From JAUIEH01 sp964483375 (GTDB taxonomy: Bacteria > Pseudomonadota > Alphaproteobacteria > Caulobacterales > Maricaulaceae): a stretch of 33,315 nucleotides of DNA. How positions within the stretch are numbered: the stretch's first letter is position 1; the number at the start of each line of letters is the position of its first letter. The DNA lies in NCBI GenBank assembly GCA_964483375.1, contig CAZABJ010000028.1, positions 1-33,315 of the forward strand, read 5' to 3'. This document shows positions 1-8,476 of the stretch, piece after piece. Under the pieces are notes generated by a model. That model did no database searches, was not told the DNA's origin, and saw only the letters and a list, made by a program, of their open reading frames with translations. The translations under genes were made by a program, and so were the position numbers.

Positions 1-868
1 CCATCTCCGGACCGCGACCGCCCCCGCGCAGCGCGTCGGTGAAGACCGCGCCGGGTTGATAGTCGGTCGCGGGAGGCGGCGGCGGCGGCGGCGGCGCATC
101 GCCGCCCGCCAAGCTCACCGACGTGGCCGGCATGGAGGCGTTCAGGACGACCTCGGGCTGTTGGGGTTCGCCGGCGAGTTCGGAGACGCGCGGACCAAGG
201 CTTGAAAAGAGGATGCGCACGTCCAGCCCAGGCGCGGCGTCCAGCGTCTCGGTGAAGGCTTGGGCGAAGGGGCTCAGACCCGCATCCCCGCCATCCCGCG
301 CCACCGCGCCGCCTTGGGTGGAGAACACGATGACCTCGCCGCGACGCGCCGGCGGCGGTCGCAGGCCTCGGGCGGGGCCGCCCATGGTCGATTGACCCGC
401 CGCGTTGCGCAGCGAAAAGCGATTGTCCCGGCAGGCGTCGACGATGAGCACCTGGAGGCGCTCAGCCCCAGCCAGCGCGGAGCGGGCGCGGGCGAGCGGC
501 ACGGCTTCGAACTCCGCATCGCCCTCGCGGTCCAGCGTCGCGTCCACCGGGATGAGGTAATTCACCCCGCCGATTTCCATGCCGTGGCCGCCATAATAAA
601 CGAGCGCGGTTTCCGCGCCCTCGGCCTCGCGGGAGAAGTCCTGCAGCGCCCGATAGAGCGCGGCGCGGGAAAGGTCGGTTTCGACCTCAACCTCGAACCC
701 TAAGTCGTCAAGACGCGCCGCCACCGCCGCCGCGTCCCGCCCCGGGCTGCCCAACGCATTTTCCGAAGCATACGCGCTGTTGCCGATGACCAGCGCCACG
801 TCGCGCGCCTCCGCGCCCGCCGCCAAGAGCGCCGCCGCCGAAGCCGCGCTTAACCAACTCACCCGCAT
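1..868 (-). CDS. Caspase-like (peptidase C14) exported protein, 3' end outside window
   Basis: The start ATG at 868 opens a short signal-like segment (residues 1-22, Ala-rich, ending AEA/R). A caspase/metacaspase fold follows, opening with VALVIGNSAY at about residue 24. The catalytic dyad is visible: His95 in YYGGHGMEIGG and Cys146 in VDACRDNRF. A linker of eight consecutive prolines (residues 259-266) follows the caspase domain, and the frame leaves the window at ...GRGPEM. In many proteobacterial caspase-like proteins such a linker precedes a formylglycine-generating-enzyme-like (SUMF1) domain that begins with PEMVV-type sequence, so a second domain is likely but not seen. Role unknown; the family includes proteases in stress or death responses. 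Family assignment is firm; function is inference. Confidence 0.85.
   Translation of the reverse strand, partial: MRVSWLSAASAAALLAAGAEARDVALVIGNSAYASENALGSPGRDAAAVAARLDDLGFEVEVETDLSRAALYRALQDFSREAEGAETALVYYGGHGMEIGGVNYLIPVDATLDREGDAEFEAVPLARARSALAGAERLQVLIVDACRDNRFSLRNAAGQSTMGGPARGLRPPPARRGEVIVFSTQGGAVARDGGDAGLSPFAQAFTETLDAAPGLDVRILFSSLGPRVSELAGEPQQPEVVLNASMPATSVSLAGGDAPPPPPPPPATDYQPGAVFTDALRGGGRGPEM
75..95. repeat. (GGC)7 trinucleotide run encoding part of a polyproline linker
   Basis: Seven consecutive GGC triplets. Read on the minus strand in the caspase-gene frame they give CCG codons, forming most of an eight-proline linker between the caspase domain and whatever follows. Such a run can change length by slippage in whole codons without breaking the frame. 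Confidence 0.8.
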
Positions 869-960
869 GAACTCGCTCCCCGTCCGCTCAACTGCGCCAT
901 TCTATGGCAGAGCAATCAGGCGATCCCTAGGCGCTGAGAGGGCAAGCGGACGCCCGCCCC

Positions 961-1092
961 TCACCAGATCTCATACAAGCGCACCGAGGTGACGAACGGA
1001 TTGCGCCGGGCGATCGCTTCGGCTTCTTCGCGGCTCTCCGCTTCAATGACCAGGAACTCGGTTTTGGCCTCAACGCGGCCGGGCGAAGCGCC
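961..1092 (-). pseudogene. C-terminal remnant of a YCII/DGPF-like protein, in frame after the prfA stop
   Basis: Directly after the prfA TGA (1095-1093) the same reading frame stays open for 43 codons to a TGA at 963-961. The peptide contains EFLVIEAESREEAEAIARR and then NPFVTSVRLYEIW. This resembles the last strand-helix-strand unit of YCII-related (ferredoxin-like) proteins, where ...IEA(E/D)sxeeAxxiaxxxP... is typical. No ATG, GTG or TTG lies in frame between the prfA stop and this peptide, and the N-terminal half of the family is missing. I read it as a 5'-truncated gene fragment. Stop-codon readthrough from prfA is possible but has no support. Family assignment rests on about 40 residues. 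Confidence 0.5.
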
Positions 1093-2169
1093 TCACCCCT
1101 CCTCCATCGCGGCGAGTTTGGCGGCTTGGTCTTCGGCCACCAGCGCTTCGACCATTTCGGTCAAATCGCCTTCCATGACGGCGGGGAGTTTGTGGAGGGT
1201 GAGATTGATGCGGTGATCGGTGACCCGGCCCTGGGGGTAGTTATAGGTGCGGATGCGCTCGGAGCGGTCGCCTGAGCCGACCTGGGATTTCCGGGCGTCC
1301 GCCCGCTCCGTGGCGGCTTTTTCCCGCTCCATGTCATAGAGGCGGGTTTTCAGCACCTGCATCGCGATGGCGCGATTTTGGTGCTGGGACTTTTCCGAAC
1401 TGGTCACCACGATGCCGGTGGGAATGTGCGTGATGCGCACTGCGGAATCGGTGGTGTTCACATGCTGCCCGCCCGCGCCTGAGGCGCGCATGGTGTCGAT
1501 GCGAATATCCTCGTTCCGAACGTCGATTTCGACATCCTCAGGCTCGGGCAAAACCGCGACCGTGGCGGCGGAGGTGTGAATCCGGCCGCCTGACTCGGTT
1601 GCGGGCACGCGCTGCACCCGGTGCACGCCGCTTTCGAATTTCAGCGAGCCGAACACCGCCTCCCCGCCGACCCGGGCGATGATCTCCTTAAAGCCGCCCG
1701 CCTCCCCGGGGCTTTCGGACAACACCTCCACCCGCCAGCCCTTTTCTGAGGCGAAGCGCTGATACATCCGGAACAAATCGCCGGCGAAAATGGCGGCTTC
1801 GTCGCCGCCCGTGCCGGCCCGGATTTCGAGAATGACGCTGGCCTCGTCGTCCTTGTCCCGCGGCAACAGGAGCAGCTGCACCTCGCGTTCGATTTCCGGC
1901 AACCGCGCGCGGACGTCTTCGCGTTCCTCCCGCGCGAGCGCGGCCATCTCGGGATCGGCGGACGCGTCCTCAAGCATCGCGTCGAGATCGGCGAGCTCCT
2001 TGCGCGCAGCGATGAGACGCCGAGCGCCGGCCACGACGGGCGCGAGCTCGGCGTGTTCTTTGGACAGCTTGACGATTTCATCGGCGTCCGCAGCCGCGCT
2101 CATACGCGCTTCGACATGCTCGAAACGGTCAACGACATGGGACAAACGTTCTTCGGGGACGCGGGACAT
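1093..2169 (-). CDS. prfA: Peptide chain release factor 1
   Basis: RF1 recognises UAA and UAG in the ribosomal A site and triggers hydrolysis of the finished peptide. The 358-residue product has the normal family length. The GGQ motif (residues 233-235, in SGAGGQHVNTTDSAVR) is the peptidyl-tRNA hydrolysis loop. The RF1-type tripeptide PAT in RVPATESGGRIHTSA marks stop-codon recognition and excludes RF2, which carries SPF. The ATG at 2169 opens MSRVPEERL. In many bacteria prmC, which methylates the GGQ glutamine, follows prfA; here the gene is followed by a YCII-like remnant and the caspase gene, so prmC must lie elsewhere. The XRE-2TM gene ends 76 bases upstream. Confidence 0.97.
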   Translation of the reverse strand: MSRVPEERLSHVVDRFEHVEARMSAAADADEIVKLSKEHAELAPVVAGARRLIAARKELADLDAMLEDASADPEMAALAREEREDVRARLPEIEREVQLLLLPRDKDDEASVILEIRAGTGGDEAAIFAGDLFRMYQRFASEKGWRVEVLSESPGEAGGFKEIIARVGGEAVFGSLKFESGVHRVQRVPATESGGRIHTSAATVAVLPEPEDVEIDVRNEDIRIDTMRASGAGGQHVNTTDSAVRITHIPTGIVVTSSEKSQHQNRAIAMQVLKTRLYDMEREKAATERADARKSQVGSGDRSERIRTYNYPQGRVTDHRINLTLHKLPAVMEGDLTEMVEALVAEDQAAKLAAMEEG

Positions 2170-2245
2170 ACGCTTCTATTCGTTTGATTCGACGCCACAA
2201 CTTAGGGCGGCCCGTACCCGCTGGAACGGGCGTAGGCCTGCGCGG

Positions 2246-2710
2246 CTAACGCTCAAATGGCGCCATTTCCTCCTCGGAACTCCCAAACCGGTTGGCGAGA
2301 AGCACTGTCGCGCCATGCGCAAACACGCCGATCCCCCAACCAATGACGGGCCATGCAAACCACCAATCATCTCGGTCGGCCGTGAAATACAACGCGGCGA
2401 AAAGCCCGGACACGCCGATATAGGTGAGCAGATGAACCCAAAACCCAAGCGCGGCGCTCATCCGGTTCTTAGCCGCCTGGCGCTGCAAAGCCGTGCGCGC
2501 TTGCCGGCGCATATCCACCGCCAACGCCGCAGGCTCGACGTTAAACGCGGCCGCCAGCGCCATGACGGTTTCGCGGGAAACGCTCTCGCCGTTTTCGATG
2601 CGCTGAATGGTGCGCAGGCTGACGCCGGAGATATCGGCCAGCTGCTCTTGGGACCAGCATCGGTCCTCGCGCCAGTTGCGAATTTTCTCGGCGTCGATCT
2701 TCATCATCAT
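2246..2710 (-). CDS. XRE-family helix-turn-helix protein with C-terminal 2TM domain
   Basis: Residues 8-63 form a Cro/CI-type helix-turn-helix (WSQEQLADISGVSLRTIQRIENG). A basic linker follows (about 67-83), then two hydrophobic helices at about 86-109 and 116-138, matching the pattern of small regulators with a 2TM domain. This predicts a membrane-anchored DNA-binding protein; signal and targets are unknown. The start region is GTG ATG ATG ATG; the ATG at 2710 is chosen because GGAG lies 8 bases upstream, though GTG at 2713 is equally spaced for initiation. A perfect inverted repeat 24-43 bases upstream of the start suggests autoregulation. Product is 154 residues. Confidence 0.88.
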   Translation of the reverse strand: MMMKIDAEKIRNWREDRCWSQEQLADISGVSLRTIQRIENGESVSRETVMALAAAFNVEPAALAVDMRRQARTALQRQAAKNRMSAALGFWVHLLTYIGVSGLFAALYFTADRDDWWFAWPVIGWGIGVFAHGATVLLANRFGSSEEEMAPFER

Positions 2711-2733
2711 CACGGTATCTCCGTTTCCCGCGT

Positions 2734-2753
2734 TGTCATCAATATCGATGACA
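2734..2753. promoter_or_regulatory. Perfect 7-6-7 inverted repeat, probable operator of the XRE-2TM gene
   Basis: TGTCATC, six bases, then GATGACA: perfect 7-base arms centred about 33 bases upstream of the XRE-2TM start at 2710. Its length and symmetry fit a dimeric helix-turn-helix repressor, and its position in front of such a gene suggests autoregulation. The gene does not touch it, and a second TCATCA lies next to it on the minus-strand upstream side. The palindrome is seen directly; operator function is inferred. Confidence 0.5.
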
Positions 2754-2877
2754 GTGATGAGGAAGGGCCTGCGCCGACACGCCAGACACCCGCCAGCTCC
2801 ATGACAGCGAGCCGCCAGTCACCCGCCACAGGCTTGTCATTCGGTTCTTTGGACTAGGCTCCGCTCGGACCGCCAGC

Positions 2878-3336
2878 TTATTCCGCGGGCGGCGCGGCGG
2901 GCGGTTCTTCGCCCCAACGCACCAGGGACTCAGCGGTCGGCGGGCGACCGGCGAACAAAAGCTTCGCCATCTGCTCCATGTCCGAGGCTGCAGCACGCCC
3001 CCGTTCGTCAATGAGACAGAAGGGGCCTTCCGCCACGATGTCGGCGGCGGCCGATGCGGTGTCGAGCGCCTGAAGTCGATCGCCGATCATCGATAAGATG
3101 TTCAAAAGGCTGGATAATTCACAGGTGATTTGGCCAGTCGGCCGCAGCGTCACGGCCCAGCGACCACGGTCGTAGTAAAGCCGCGCCACATGCATGTCGC
3201 CATAGCCCACGTCAAACACAGGGCCATGCGAGCCGCGAGGCCACCCTTCCATGAAGCCCCAGTGTCCCGGCGTAAACAGGGATTGAGTCTCGTTGGCCAA
3301 ACCAAACGCTCTCTGAATGCCGCCGCGCCGTCCCAT
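2878..3336 (-). CDS. Hypothetical protein, 152 residues
   Basis: I do not recognise the family. ATG at 3336 has a good Shine-Dalgarno-like GGGGAG about 6-8 bases upstream, which supports the start. The product is soluble-looking, with no signal peptide or membrane helix. It has a beta-rich N-terminal half (HGPVFDVGYGDMHVARLYYD, then RWAVTLRPTGQITCE), a helical stretch (SSLLNILSMIGDRLQALD) and a Pro/Ala/Glu-rich tail ending PPAAPPAE. It lies between the Spx/ArsC-like gene (84 bases upstream) and the XRE-2TM regulator (167 bases downstream) on the same strand. Codon use looks like its neighbours. Confidence 0.75.
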   Translation of the reverse strand: MGRRGGIQRAFGLANETQSLFTPGHWGFMEGWPRGSHGPVFDVGYGDMHVARLYYDRGRWAVTLRPTGQITCELSSLLNILSMIGDRLQALDTASAAADIVAEGPFCLIDERGRAAASDMEQMAKLLFAGRPPTAESLVRWGEEPPAAPPAE

Positions 3337-3420
3337 GCGCGGTCTCCCCTTCTAAACGCATAATCCACAAGCGAGGGGAGCGTGCAATCCCGGCGCCGCT
3401 GAGACGCGAAATTGTGAAGT

Positions 3421-3771
3421 TCAGAGACCCAGCGCAGTTTGGGTTTCAGCCGTCCAGCCGATGTGGACGGTTCCGTCGGGCAGGACGAAGACAGGACGTT
3501 TCACAAGCGTGGGATTGGCCGAAAGCAACGACGCGGCGCCCTCAGCCGTCTCCGCCTCTTTGCGCTCGGCCTCTGAGAGGCTGCGCCAGGTCGTCGAGCG
3601 TTTGTTCACCAGCATCTCGGCGCCGCGCTGCGCGATCCATGCCGGCGCGAGCGATGCGAGGTCAGCCTCAGCGCGGATATCGACGACCGTATGGGCGACG
3701 CCCGCCGTCTCCAGGGCTTTCAACGCCTTGCGGCATGTGTCGCAGGTTTTCAGCGCAAAAACGGTCAGCAT
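3421..3771 (-). CDS. Spx/MgsR/ArsC-like (YffB-type) thioredoxin-fold protein
   Basis: 116 residues starting MLTVFALKTCDTC, with a CxxC pair at Cys10 and Cys13 in the position typical of the arsenate-reductase-like (ArsC/Spx/YffB) fold. The later motifs LVNKRSTTWRSL and NPTLVKRPVFVLPDG match YffB-like members. No adjacent ars genes exist, so arsenate reduction is not implied; a general thiol-redox role is more cautious. The frame is open further upstream, but that part lies inside ispG and does not resemble the family, so the ATG at 3771, 7 bases after the ispG stop, is taken as the start. It is probably co-transcribed with ispG. Confidence 0.88.
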   Translation of the reverse strand: MLTVFALKTCDTCRKALKALETAGVAHTVVDIRAEADLASLAPAWIAQRGAEMLVNKRSTTWRSLSEAERKEAETAEGAASLLSANPTLVKRPVFVLPDGTVHIGWTAETQTALGL

Positions 3772-3778
3772 AGCGGGC

Positions 3779-4930
3779 TTACTCCGCCGCCGCCGGCGCT
3801 TCGCGGGCGGCGCGCATGGCCTCGGCGCGGCGCTCCACGGCTTCGACAATGCGGTCGACCATGTCGTCATTGCCGATCTTCTCGGTTTGCCGACCGGACA
3901 CATACATCATCCCCGCACCCGCCCCGCCGCCGGTGAAGCCGAGATCGGTGAACATGGCTTCGCCCGGCCCGTTCACCACGCAGCCGATGATTGAAAGCGT
4001 GATCGGTTCGCTGACATGGGCGAGCCGTTCCTCCAGGGCGGCGACGGTCTTGATGACATCGAAGCCCTGCCGCGCGCAGCTTGGGCAGGCGATGATGTTC
4101 ACGCCGCGGGACCGAATGCCGAGCGATTTGAGGATGTCGAAACCGACCTTCACCTCTTCGACAGGGTCAGCGGAGAGGGACACCCGGATGGTGTCGCCAA
4201 TGCCGGCCCAAAGCAGCGAACCCAGACCGATGGAGGATTTCACCGACCCGTGGCGCAACCCGCCCGCTTCGGTGACGCCCAAATGCAATGGCGCGTCGGT
4301 CGCCTCAGCGAGCGCTTGGTAAGCGGCGACAGTCAGGAAAACGTCAGAGGCTTTCACCGATATCTTATATTCTTGGAAATCGTGCTCTTCGAGAAGGCGC
4401 ACATGGTCGAGCGCGCTTTCCACCATCGCCTCGGGACAGGGCTCGCCATATTTCTCCAACAAGTGCTTTTCGAGCGAACCGGCGTTCACGCCGATGCGAA
4501 TGGCGCAGCCATGGTCCTTGGCCGCCCGCACCACTTCGGCCACCCGCTCGCTTGAGCCGATATTGCCGGGATTGATGCGCAGGCAAGCGGCGCCGGCTTG
4601 GGCGGCCTCAATGCCGCGTCGATAGTGGAAGTGGATATCAGCGACCAAAGGAACGCGGGCTTCCCGGGCGATGGTCTTGAAGGCGGCCGTGGACTCTTCA
4701 TCCGGGCAGGAGACCCGTACGATGTCCGCGCCCGCCTCTTCCAACGCGTGGATCTGATCGAGCGTCGCACGCGCGTCCGTGGTCGGCGTGTTGGTCATCG
4801 ACTGCACCGAGATCGGCGCATCCCCGCCGACCTCGACCGAACCGACGCGGATCTTGCGCGAGGGCCTTCGGTCGATCATGCGCCAAGGGCGCACCGCACG
4901 GGCCTGTTTGTCTTGGTCGGATTGGCTCAT
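3779..4930 (-). CDS. ispG: 4-hydroxy-3-methylbut-2-enyl diphosphate synthase (IspG/GcpE)
   Basis: Catalyses the penultimate step of the MEP (non-mevalonate) isoprenoid pathway, reductive ring opening of MEcPP to HMBPP, using a [4Fe-4S] cluster. The 383-residue product shows the TIM-barrel start (VGGDAPISVQSMTNTPT), the stretch VRVSCPDEES, and near the C-terminus the cluster-binding cysteines in IIACPSCARQGFDV and IIGCVVNGPGEA. Start ATG at 4930. The RodZ-like gene ends 43 bases upstream, a linkage common in proteobacteria, and the Spx/ArsC-like gene starts 7 bases downstream, suggesting one operon. Confidence 0.97.
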   Translation of the reverse strand: MSQSDQDKQARAVRPWRMIDRRPSRKIRVGSVEVGGDAPISVQSMTNTPTTDARATLDQIHALEEAGADIVRVSCPDEESTAAFKTIAREARVPLVADIHFHYRRGIEAAQAGAACLRINPGNIGSSERVAEVVRAAKDHGCAIRIGVNAGSLEKHLLEKYGEPCPEAMVESALDHVRLLEEHDFQEYKISVKASDVFLTVAAYQALAEATDAPLHLGVTEAGGLRHGSVKSSIGLGSLLWAGIGDTIRVSLSADPVEEVKVGFDILKSLGIRSRGVNIIACPSCARQGFDVIKTVAALEERLAHVSEPITLSIIGCVVNGPGEAMFTDLGFTGGGAGAGMMYVSGRQTEKIGNDDMVDRIVEAVERRAEAMRAAREAPAAAE

Positions 4931-4973
4931 GGCGCGCCTTTTCGCTCAAGCAGGGGCGCTGGGGAAGATAGCG

Positions 4974-6086
4974 TCACTGACCTTCAGGTCGATCCTCGGC
5001 GTTTTCGCTCGCCGCCGGCGCAAGCGGGGCGAGTTCCATCGCGCGCACCGCAGGGAGCTCTTCAACGATCAATCCCGTGGAAGGCGGCGATGCGGCGGGC
5101 GCAGGCTCCTCCACCGGACGCCACCCCTCGCTCGCGAACGGGTCGGTGTTCCCGCCTGATACGCTCGGCAGCGGTTCGGTCAGGATCCGGGATTCGGGCA
5201 GATAGCTTTCGCGCGGCTCCTCGACGGCCTCCACCACTTCGACCGGAGCCGGTTCGGGCTCAAGCTCGATGAGGGGTTGGCTCTCCACCACCGCCGCACG
5301 GCGCGCGTCGTCGACCGACCAACCGCGCACGGGAACGCCCGCCCCGCCCATCCGTCCCATCGACTCCCCGTCCCGGAACACCTCGATGGCGCCGGCGTTG
5401 CGCGCAGCGATCGTCAATCCCGCGCGCTGGGGCACGGCGTATTCTTCATTAACGCGCAGACGGTTGGCGAAAACCACCTCTCCACCTGGCCCATACACTT
5501 CCAATCGCACGGGCACGCGGGCGGACAGCGCGATCTCCGCGCCCTCCGCAGCCTCTAAGGCGTCCAACAAGCGCGCGCCGTCCGCACCGGGTTCGGACCG
5601 GACCCAGGCTTCGAGCGCTTCGGGCACCGGAGGCACCTCATTGACGTCGACTGGTCCGCTCGGCTGAAGCCCGACCCAGGCCACCACGAAACCCGCGGCG
5701 ACCGCGCCGGCGAAGCCGACATTGCGGCGCGTCAGCAGCGTCGTGCGCTCTGCGATGGGGGCGGAGACTTCGAATTCCTTGAGCTTTTTCCGCGGCGACA
5801 TTTCTGCGGAGAAGCGCGTCGCGGCCGCTTCGGGGTCCATGCCCAGATGGCGGGCGTAGGTCCGAACGAAACCCACCGCATAGGGCCCAAGCGGCAAGCG
5901 GCGCGGGTCCATGGCTTCGATGGCGTGAAGATATTCCTGGCGCACGCGGGTCGCGTCCGCCACGTCTTCGACGCTCAAGCCCTGGCGTTCTCGCTCCGCG
6001 GCGAGCGCTTCGCCCACATGGGCGTAGACAGGTTCCTCACCAGCCTCGGCGTCAGCGCCGGGGTGGCTCCGCCCTTCGCTATTCAT
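4974..6086 (-). CDS. RodZ-like helix-turn-helix membrane protein with DUF4115 domain
   Basis: The N-terminal cytoplasmic helix-turn-helix (about 22-88, GEALAAERERQGLSVEDVAD) is of the RodZ type. It is followed by a basic juxtamembrane stretch, one membrane helix (about 121-141) and a periplasmic part with a DUF4115-like beta domain (VPVRLEVYGPGGEVVFANRL) and a Pro/Glu-rich tail. RodZ links MreB to the cell-wall elongation machinery. The frame is open back to a TTG at 6128, but the ATG at 6086 (MNSEGRSHPG) starts just before the conserved domain and is preferred; the product is then 370 residues. It lies directly upstream of ispG. Family placement is good; a morphogenetic role here is inferred from homology. 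Confidence 0.85.
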   Translation of the reverse strand: MNSEGRSHPGADAEAGEEPVYAHVGEALAAERERQGLSVEDVADATRVRQEYLHAIEAMDPRRLPLGPYAVGFVRTYARHLGMDPEAAATRFSAEMSPRKKLKEFEVSAPIAERTTLLTRRNVGFAGAVAAGFVVAWVGLQPSGPVDVNEVPPVPEALEAWVRSEPGADGARLLDALEAAEGAEIALSARVPVRLEVYGPGGEVVFANRLRVNEEYAVPQRAGLTIAARNAGAIEVFRDGESMGRMGGAGVPVRGWSVDDARRAAVVESQPLIELEPEPAPVEVVEAVEEPRESYLPESRILTEPLPSVSGGNTDPFASEGWRPVEEPAPAASPPSTGLIVEELPAVRAMELAPLAPAASENAEDRPEGQ

Positions 6087-6191
6087 GCGCCCTGCCCGAC
6101 CCTGCCGGCCGCTCCCTGTCGACCCCAAACCGCATCGATTCGAAAGCCTTACACAGCTTTAAGGCATTCGTTCGACGATTAACAATCTTCC

Positions 6192-8453
6192 CTACATCGC
6201 CGCGCCCAGGCGCGCTGCGATATCGCCAAGCGGCTCGCGCAAGCTGTCGGCCTTTGATGCGAGCAAGGGCGTAATCGCCGCCTCGACCTCGCTCAGATCG
6301 ACGCTCAAGGCCAACCGTTTGATCCGCCCCACCCCGCTCACCGGCATCGACAATCGCTCATAGCCCAACGCCATGAGCGCCAAAGCCTCCAAAGGCCGTC
6401 CTGCAATCTCTCCGCACACCGAAACCGGCTTCCCGCGCGCCGCGCAGGCGTCGCGCACCTGTTTGAGGAACAAGAGCCCAGAAGCGCTTAAGGCATCGTA
6501 TCGATCCGCCAATCGCGCATTGTCGCGATCCGCGGCGAAGAAAAACTGCATCAGATCGTTCGCCCCGATGGAGACGAAGTCGGCGTGGTCCAAAAGCGCG
6601 TCGAGCTGAAAGGCGAGCGACGGCGCCTCAAGCATCGCGCCGATGCGCAGCCGGTCGGGCGCCGGGCGGCCGCGGGCGCGGGTCTGCGCGAGCTCCCGCT
6701 CCACTAGCGCGCGAGCTTCACGAAACTCGCCCGCGGTGGTGACGAGGGGAAACATCACGCTCAAGACTTGGTCCTGGGCGGCGGCGAACAGCGCGCGCAG
6801 CTGATAGCGAAGCAGTCCGGGCCGGTCGAGCGCCATGCGCAACGCCCGCCACCCCATCGCCGGGTTCTCCTCGCCGACATTATGCAGGTAGGGGAGGATC
6901 TTATCCCCGCCCAAATCGAGGGTCCGGAAGATCACTTCGCGGCCGTCAGCGGCCTCAAGCGCGCGCGCATATAACGCGATCTGTTCAGCCTGGCGCGGCA
7001 TGCGCTCAGAGACCAGGAACTGAAACTCGGTGCGGAACAACCCGATCCCGTCCGCGCCCGACATCGCGAATTGGGCGAGGTCGACGCTCAGCCCGGCGTT
7101 GATCATGAGCGTGACGCGCCGGGCGTCTTTGGTTTTCGCTGGAACGTCGCGGAGCTTGGCGAGCGCGGCGCTTTCTTTTCCCGACAAGGCGATGCGGGCT
7201 TCATAGGCTTCAGTCGCCTCCGCGGTGGGGCGCACATGCACCTCGCCCGCGCCCCCGTCCACGATCACCGGGTCGCCCGCCTCAACCCGGTCAAGCGCAT
7301 CGCCAAGCCCGCCGACCATCGGCACGCCGAGCGCGCGGGCGACGATGGCGGCGTGGCTCATCGCCGCCCCCTCTTCCAGGACCACGCCGCGCAGTTTTGC
7401 GGGGTCGAGTTCAAGAAGCTCGCCGGGACCTAACGTGCGCGCGAACAGGATGGCTTGCTCGGGCAAATCCTCAGCGCCGCTTCGCGCGTCCGCCAGGTGC
7501 CTGAGCATGCGATTGGCGAGATCCTCGATGTCATGCAGCCGTTGCTGCAGATACACGTCGCGCGTGCTCAAAAGGCGCGCGCGCTGCTCATTGCGCACCC
7601 GTTCCACCGCGGCTTCCGCGGTCAGTCCGGCGCGGGCGGCTTCTTGCAGCCGCGCCAGCCAACCGCCGTCATGCGCGATCATCCGGAACGTCTCCAGCAC
7701 CTCCCGGGGCGGCCCGTCAAGCCCAGGCCGACCTTCGAGCAGCGCATCCACATTGGCGCGCAGGCGTTCGGCGGCTTCGGCCAAGCGTTCGGACTCCGCG
7801 GCAGGGTCTTCGGCGATGAGGCGGGCGGAGGCCACATGGGGCTCGACCTTGGCCGCGACCCCGATGGCGACGCCGTCAGTGACCGCGCGCCCCACCAAGC
7901 GCTCCGGTCCGCTGGGGCGCAGCTCGACCTCGGCCACGCCCACGTCGAAGGCGGGGTCGACGACCACTTCGGCCAGAACCATCGCCACAGTCTGCAGCGT
8001 TTCGACTTCTTCTTCGTCATAGCGGCGGGGGACGCGGTTCTGGATGGTGAGCACCCCCAAGGTGCGCCCGCCGCGCAGGATCGGGGCGCCCAAAAACGAG
8101 GCTACGGCGTCTTCGCCGGTTTGCGGTTGGTAGGAGAACGCTGGGTGCGCGCGCGCGTCGACCACGTTGAGGGGCTGAGCGTGCGCGGCGACCCAACCCA
8201 CAAGACCCTCGCCCACCGCCAGCCGGGTCGCATGCACGGCGGCCTGGTCAAGGCCTTCGGTGGCGAACAGCTCCAGCTGACCGCCTGAACGCCTCAGATA
8301 GATCGAGCACACTTCCGAGACGAAGTTCGCGGCAATGATGCGGACGAAAGCGTCCAGCCGCTCTTGCGCCCCGCCTGCGCCGGCCATCAGCGAACGGATT
8401 TGGCGCATCAGACGGCGCGGGCCGGCGGCGAAGCGCGATGGGGGTTGGCTCAT
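6192..8453 (-). CDS. ptsP: Phosphoenolpyruvate-protein phosphotransferase, nitrogen PTS (EI-Ntr)
   Basis: First enzyme of the nitrogen PTS: it autophosphorylates with PEP and passes the phosphate to NPr. An N-terminal GAF domain (about 20-160, FVSEVCSIYLRRSGGQLELF) distinguishes EI-Ntr from sugar EI and in related proteins senses glutamine. The phospho-histidine motif GAAMSHAAIVARALGVPMVGG contains His367. The C-terminal PEP-binding barrel shows GIGLFRTEFQFL, FRTLDLGGDK, GAMLEAPS and the C-terminal SVCGEIAGRP. The 753-residue length is normal. ATG at 8453, 23 bases after the lysC stop; lysC-ptsP pairing is common in alphaproteobacteria. Confidence 0.96.
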   Translation of the reverse strand: MSQPPSRFAAGPRRLMRQIRSLMAGAGGAQERLDAFVRIIAANFVSEVCSIYLRRSGGQLELFATEGLDQAAVHATRLAVGEGLVGWVAAHAQPLNVVDARAHPAFSYQPQTGEDAVASFLGAPILRGGRTLGVLTIQNRVPRRYDEEEVETLQTVAMVLAEVVVDPAFDVGVAEVELRPSGPERLVGRAVTDGVAIGVAAKVEPHVASARLIAEDPAAESERLAEAAERLRANVDALLEGRPGLDGPPREVLETFRMIAHDGGWLARLQEAARAGLTAEAAVERVRNEQRARLLSTRDVYLQQRLHDIEDLANRMLRHLADARSGAEDLPEQAILFARTLGPGELLELDPAKLRGVVLEEGAAMSHAAIVARALGVPMVGGLGDALDRVEAGDPVIVDGGAGEVHVRPTAEATEAYEARIALSGKESAALAKLRDVPAKTKDARRVTLMINAGLSVDLAQFAMSGADGIGLFRTEFQFLVSERMPRQAEQIALYARALEAADGREVIFRTLDLGGDKILPYLHNVGEENPAMGWRALRMALDRPGLLRYQLRALFAAAQDQVLSVMFPLVTTAGEFREARALVERELAQTRARGRPAPDRLRIGAMLEAPSLAFQLDALLDHADFVSIGANDLMQFFFAADRDNARLADRYDALSASGLLFLKQVRDACAARGKPVSVCGEIAGRPLEALALMALGYERLSMPVSGVGRIKRLALSVDLSEVEAAITPLLASKADSLREPLGDIAARLGAAM

Positions 8454-8476
8454 CGTAACCTGTGTAGGTGAGCGGC

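Noticed and set aside
3772..3903. N-terminal extension of the Spx/ArsC-like gene to 3903
   Set aside because: The extension is an Arg/Pro/Ala-rich shadow of ispG, and the family N-terminus begins at the ATG at 3771.
6140..6165. CtrA-like TTAA-N7-TTAA box upstream of the RodZ-like gene
   Set aside because: On the minus strand it reads TTAA-N7-TAAG, one half-site wrong, and no other support is seen.
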